In this document: one piece after another, positions 62,286 to 64,000 of the stretch | How positions within the stretch are numbered: position 1 is the stretch's first letter | Layout: the number at the start of each line of letters is the position of its first letter | Source of the DNA: Muraenolepis orangiensis | Taxonomy: Eukaryota; Chordata; Actinopteri; Gadiformes; Muraenolepididae | NCBI GenBank assembly: GCA_027704905.1 | Contig: CM051005.1 | Span: 28,081,119-28,145,118, forward strand | DNA length: 64,000 bases | Reading direction: 5' to 3' | The notes under the pieces: model-generated | Database searches by the model: none | Seen by the model: only the letters and a program-made list of their open reading frames with translations | What the model was told of the DNA's origin: nothing | Program-made: the position numbers and the translations under genes

Positions 62286-64000
62286 TACCTTATTATACCT
62301 TATTATATACCCTTATTATACCTTATTATATACCCTTATTATACCTTATACCTTATTATATACCCTTATTATATACCCTTATTATACCCTTATTATACCT
62401 TATTATATACCCTTATTATACCTTATTATATACCTTATTATATACCCTTATTATACCTTATTATATACCCTTATTATACCTTATACCTTATTATATACCC
62501 TTATTATACCTTATTATATACCCTTATTATACCTTATTATATACCCTTATTATACCTTATTATACCTTATTATATACCCTTATTATACCTTATTATATAC
62601 CTTATTGTACCTTATTATACCTTATTATATACCCTTATTATACCTTATTATATACCCTTATTATACCTTATTATATACCCTTATTATACCTTATTATATA
62701 CCCTTATTATATACCCTTATTATACCTTATTATATACCCTTATTATATACCCTTATTATATACCCTTATTATATACCCTTATTATACCTTATTATATACC
62801 CTTATTATATACCCTTATTATACCTTATTATATACCCTTATTGTACCTTATTATATACCCTTATTGTACCTTATTATATACCCTTATTATACCTTATTAT
62901 ATACCCCTATTATACCTTATTATATACCCTTATTATACCTTATTATATACCCTTATTATACCTTATACCTTATTATATACCCTTATTATACCTTATTATA
63001 CCTTATTATATACCCTTATTATACCTTATTATATACCCTATTATATACCCTTATTATACCTTATTATACCTTATTATACCTTATTATATACCCTTATTAT
63101 ACCTTATTATATACCCTATTATATACCCTTATTATACCTTATTATATACCCTTATTATACCTTATTATATACCCTTATTATATACCCTTATTATACCTTA
63201 TTATATACCCTTATTGTACCTTATTATATACCCTTATTGTACCTTATTATATACCCTTATTATACCTTATTATATACCCTTATTATATACCCTTATTATA
63301 CCTTATTATATAACCTTATTGTACCTTATTATACCTTATTATATACCCTTATTATACCTTATTATACCTTATTATATACCCTTATTATACCTTATTATAT
63401 ACCCTTATTATACCTTATTATACCTTATTATACCTTATTATACCCTTATTATACCTTATTATACCTTATTATATACCCTTATTATACCTTATTATATACC
63501 CTTATTGTACCTTATTATATACCCTTATTGTACCTTATTATATACCCTTATTGTACCTTATTATATACCCTTATTATACCTTATTATATACCCTTATTAT
63601 ACCTTATTATATACCCATATTATACCTTATTATATACCCTTATTATACCTTATTATACCTTATTATATACCCTTATTGTACCTTATTATATACCCTTATT
63701 ATACCTTATTATATACCCTTATTATACCTTATATACCCTTATTATACCTTATTATATACCCTTATTATACCTTATTATATACCCTTATTATACCTTATTA
63801 TACCTTATTATATACCCTTATTATACCTTATTATATACCTTATTATATACCCTTATTGTACCTTATTATATACCCTTATTATACCTTATTATATACCCTT
63901 ATTATACCTTATTATATACCCTTATTGTACCTTATTATATACCCTTATTGTACCTTATTATACCTTATTATATACCCTTATTATACCTTATTATACCTTA
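62286..64000. repeat. AT-rich CCTTATTATA minisatellite to the window edge
   Basis: More than 1.7 kb of CCTTATTATA and CCCTTATTATATA units (10-22 bp, occasional TTGTACC). It continues past the window. The 363-codon frame over it (LLYTLIIPYY) is a repeat artefact. Confidence 0.97.

Larger units (their letters stand above)
61530..64000. other. tep1: tep1 intron after exon 38, open at the window edge
   Basis: Donor CAG-GTGAGC at 61529/61530. The intron holds unique sequence to about 61815, then the arrays listed separately. The next tep1 exon is not in the window. Confidence 0.8.

Noticed and set aside
62222..63313. 363-codon plus-strand open frame (LIIYPYY repeats)
   Set aside because: It is the translation of an AT minisatellite with no splice, start-context or domain support.

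Overview
The window is vertebrate nuclear DNA, almost certainly from a ray-finned (teleost) fish. The evidence is spliced genes with GT-AG introns, very long (CA)n/(TG)n microsatellites, abundant minisatellites, and degenerate hAT, Tc1/mariner, L2-like, RTE-like and L1/Tx1-like elements of the kind found in fish genomes. Nothing prokaryotic is present: no operons, CRISPR arrays or bacterial regulatory signals.

Three protein-coding genes are supported. (1) parp2 on the + strand (57-19028, 16 coding exons, all intron phases consistent, about 668 aa) encodes a DNA-damage-activated ADP-ribosyltransferase. A WWE-like domain precedes the acidic/basic linker, the WGR domain, the helical regulatory domain and a catalytic domain with an intact H-Y-E triad. 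(2) A small 4-exon gene on the - strand (29879 down to 27698, 264 aa, possible 3'UTR to about 24.58 kb) encodes a ZNRF-family, N-myristoylatable RING E3 ubiquitin ligase. (3) tep1 on the + strand (31176 to beyond the right edge, 38 coding exons placed, 2039 codons) encodes telomerase/vault-associated protein 1, with TROVE, vWA-like, DUF4062, NACHT NTPase and the first WD40 blades. PARP2 and TEP1 are also neighbours in mammals, so this is a conserved block. The ZNRF-type gene sits between them, convergent with parp2 and divergent from tep1.

Layout: 0-19 kb parp2, with introns filled by minisatellites, two L2-like LINE pieces, a dead hAT transposase and a 765-bp hAT derivative. 19-24.6 kb is intergenic, with an L2-like tail and a 38-bp minisatellite split by an RTE-like LINE. 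24.6-30 kb is the ZNRF gene and its repeat-rich 3' side. 30-31.2 kb is the likely divergent promoter region, with a GTCACGTGAC palindrome. 31.2-64 kb is tep1, whose introns hold a Tc1 fossil, a 1,057-bp hAT with an internal minisatellite, and a hAT element containing a 5'-truncated LINE that itself contains a minisatellite.

The most unusual feature is the relation between tandem repeats and splice junctions. Many minisatellites begin at, or within a few bases of, the 5' splice site, and their monomers carry copies of that donor. In one case (6936-7797) the monomer is largely a copy of the exon's own coding end. Others are chains of acceptor-like motifs. This suggests that splice-junction DNA has repeatedly seeded intronic tandem arrays at this locus.

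Exon boundaries were placed by eye from splice signals, phase and recalled family resemblance. No database search was run.
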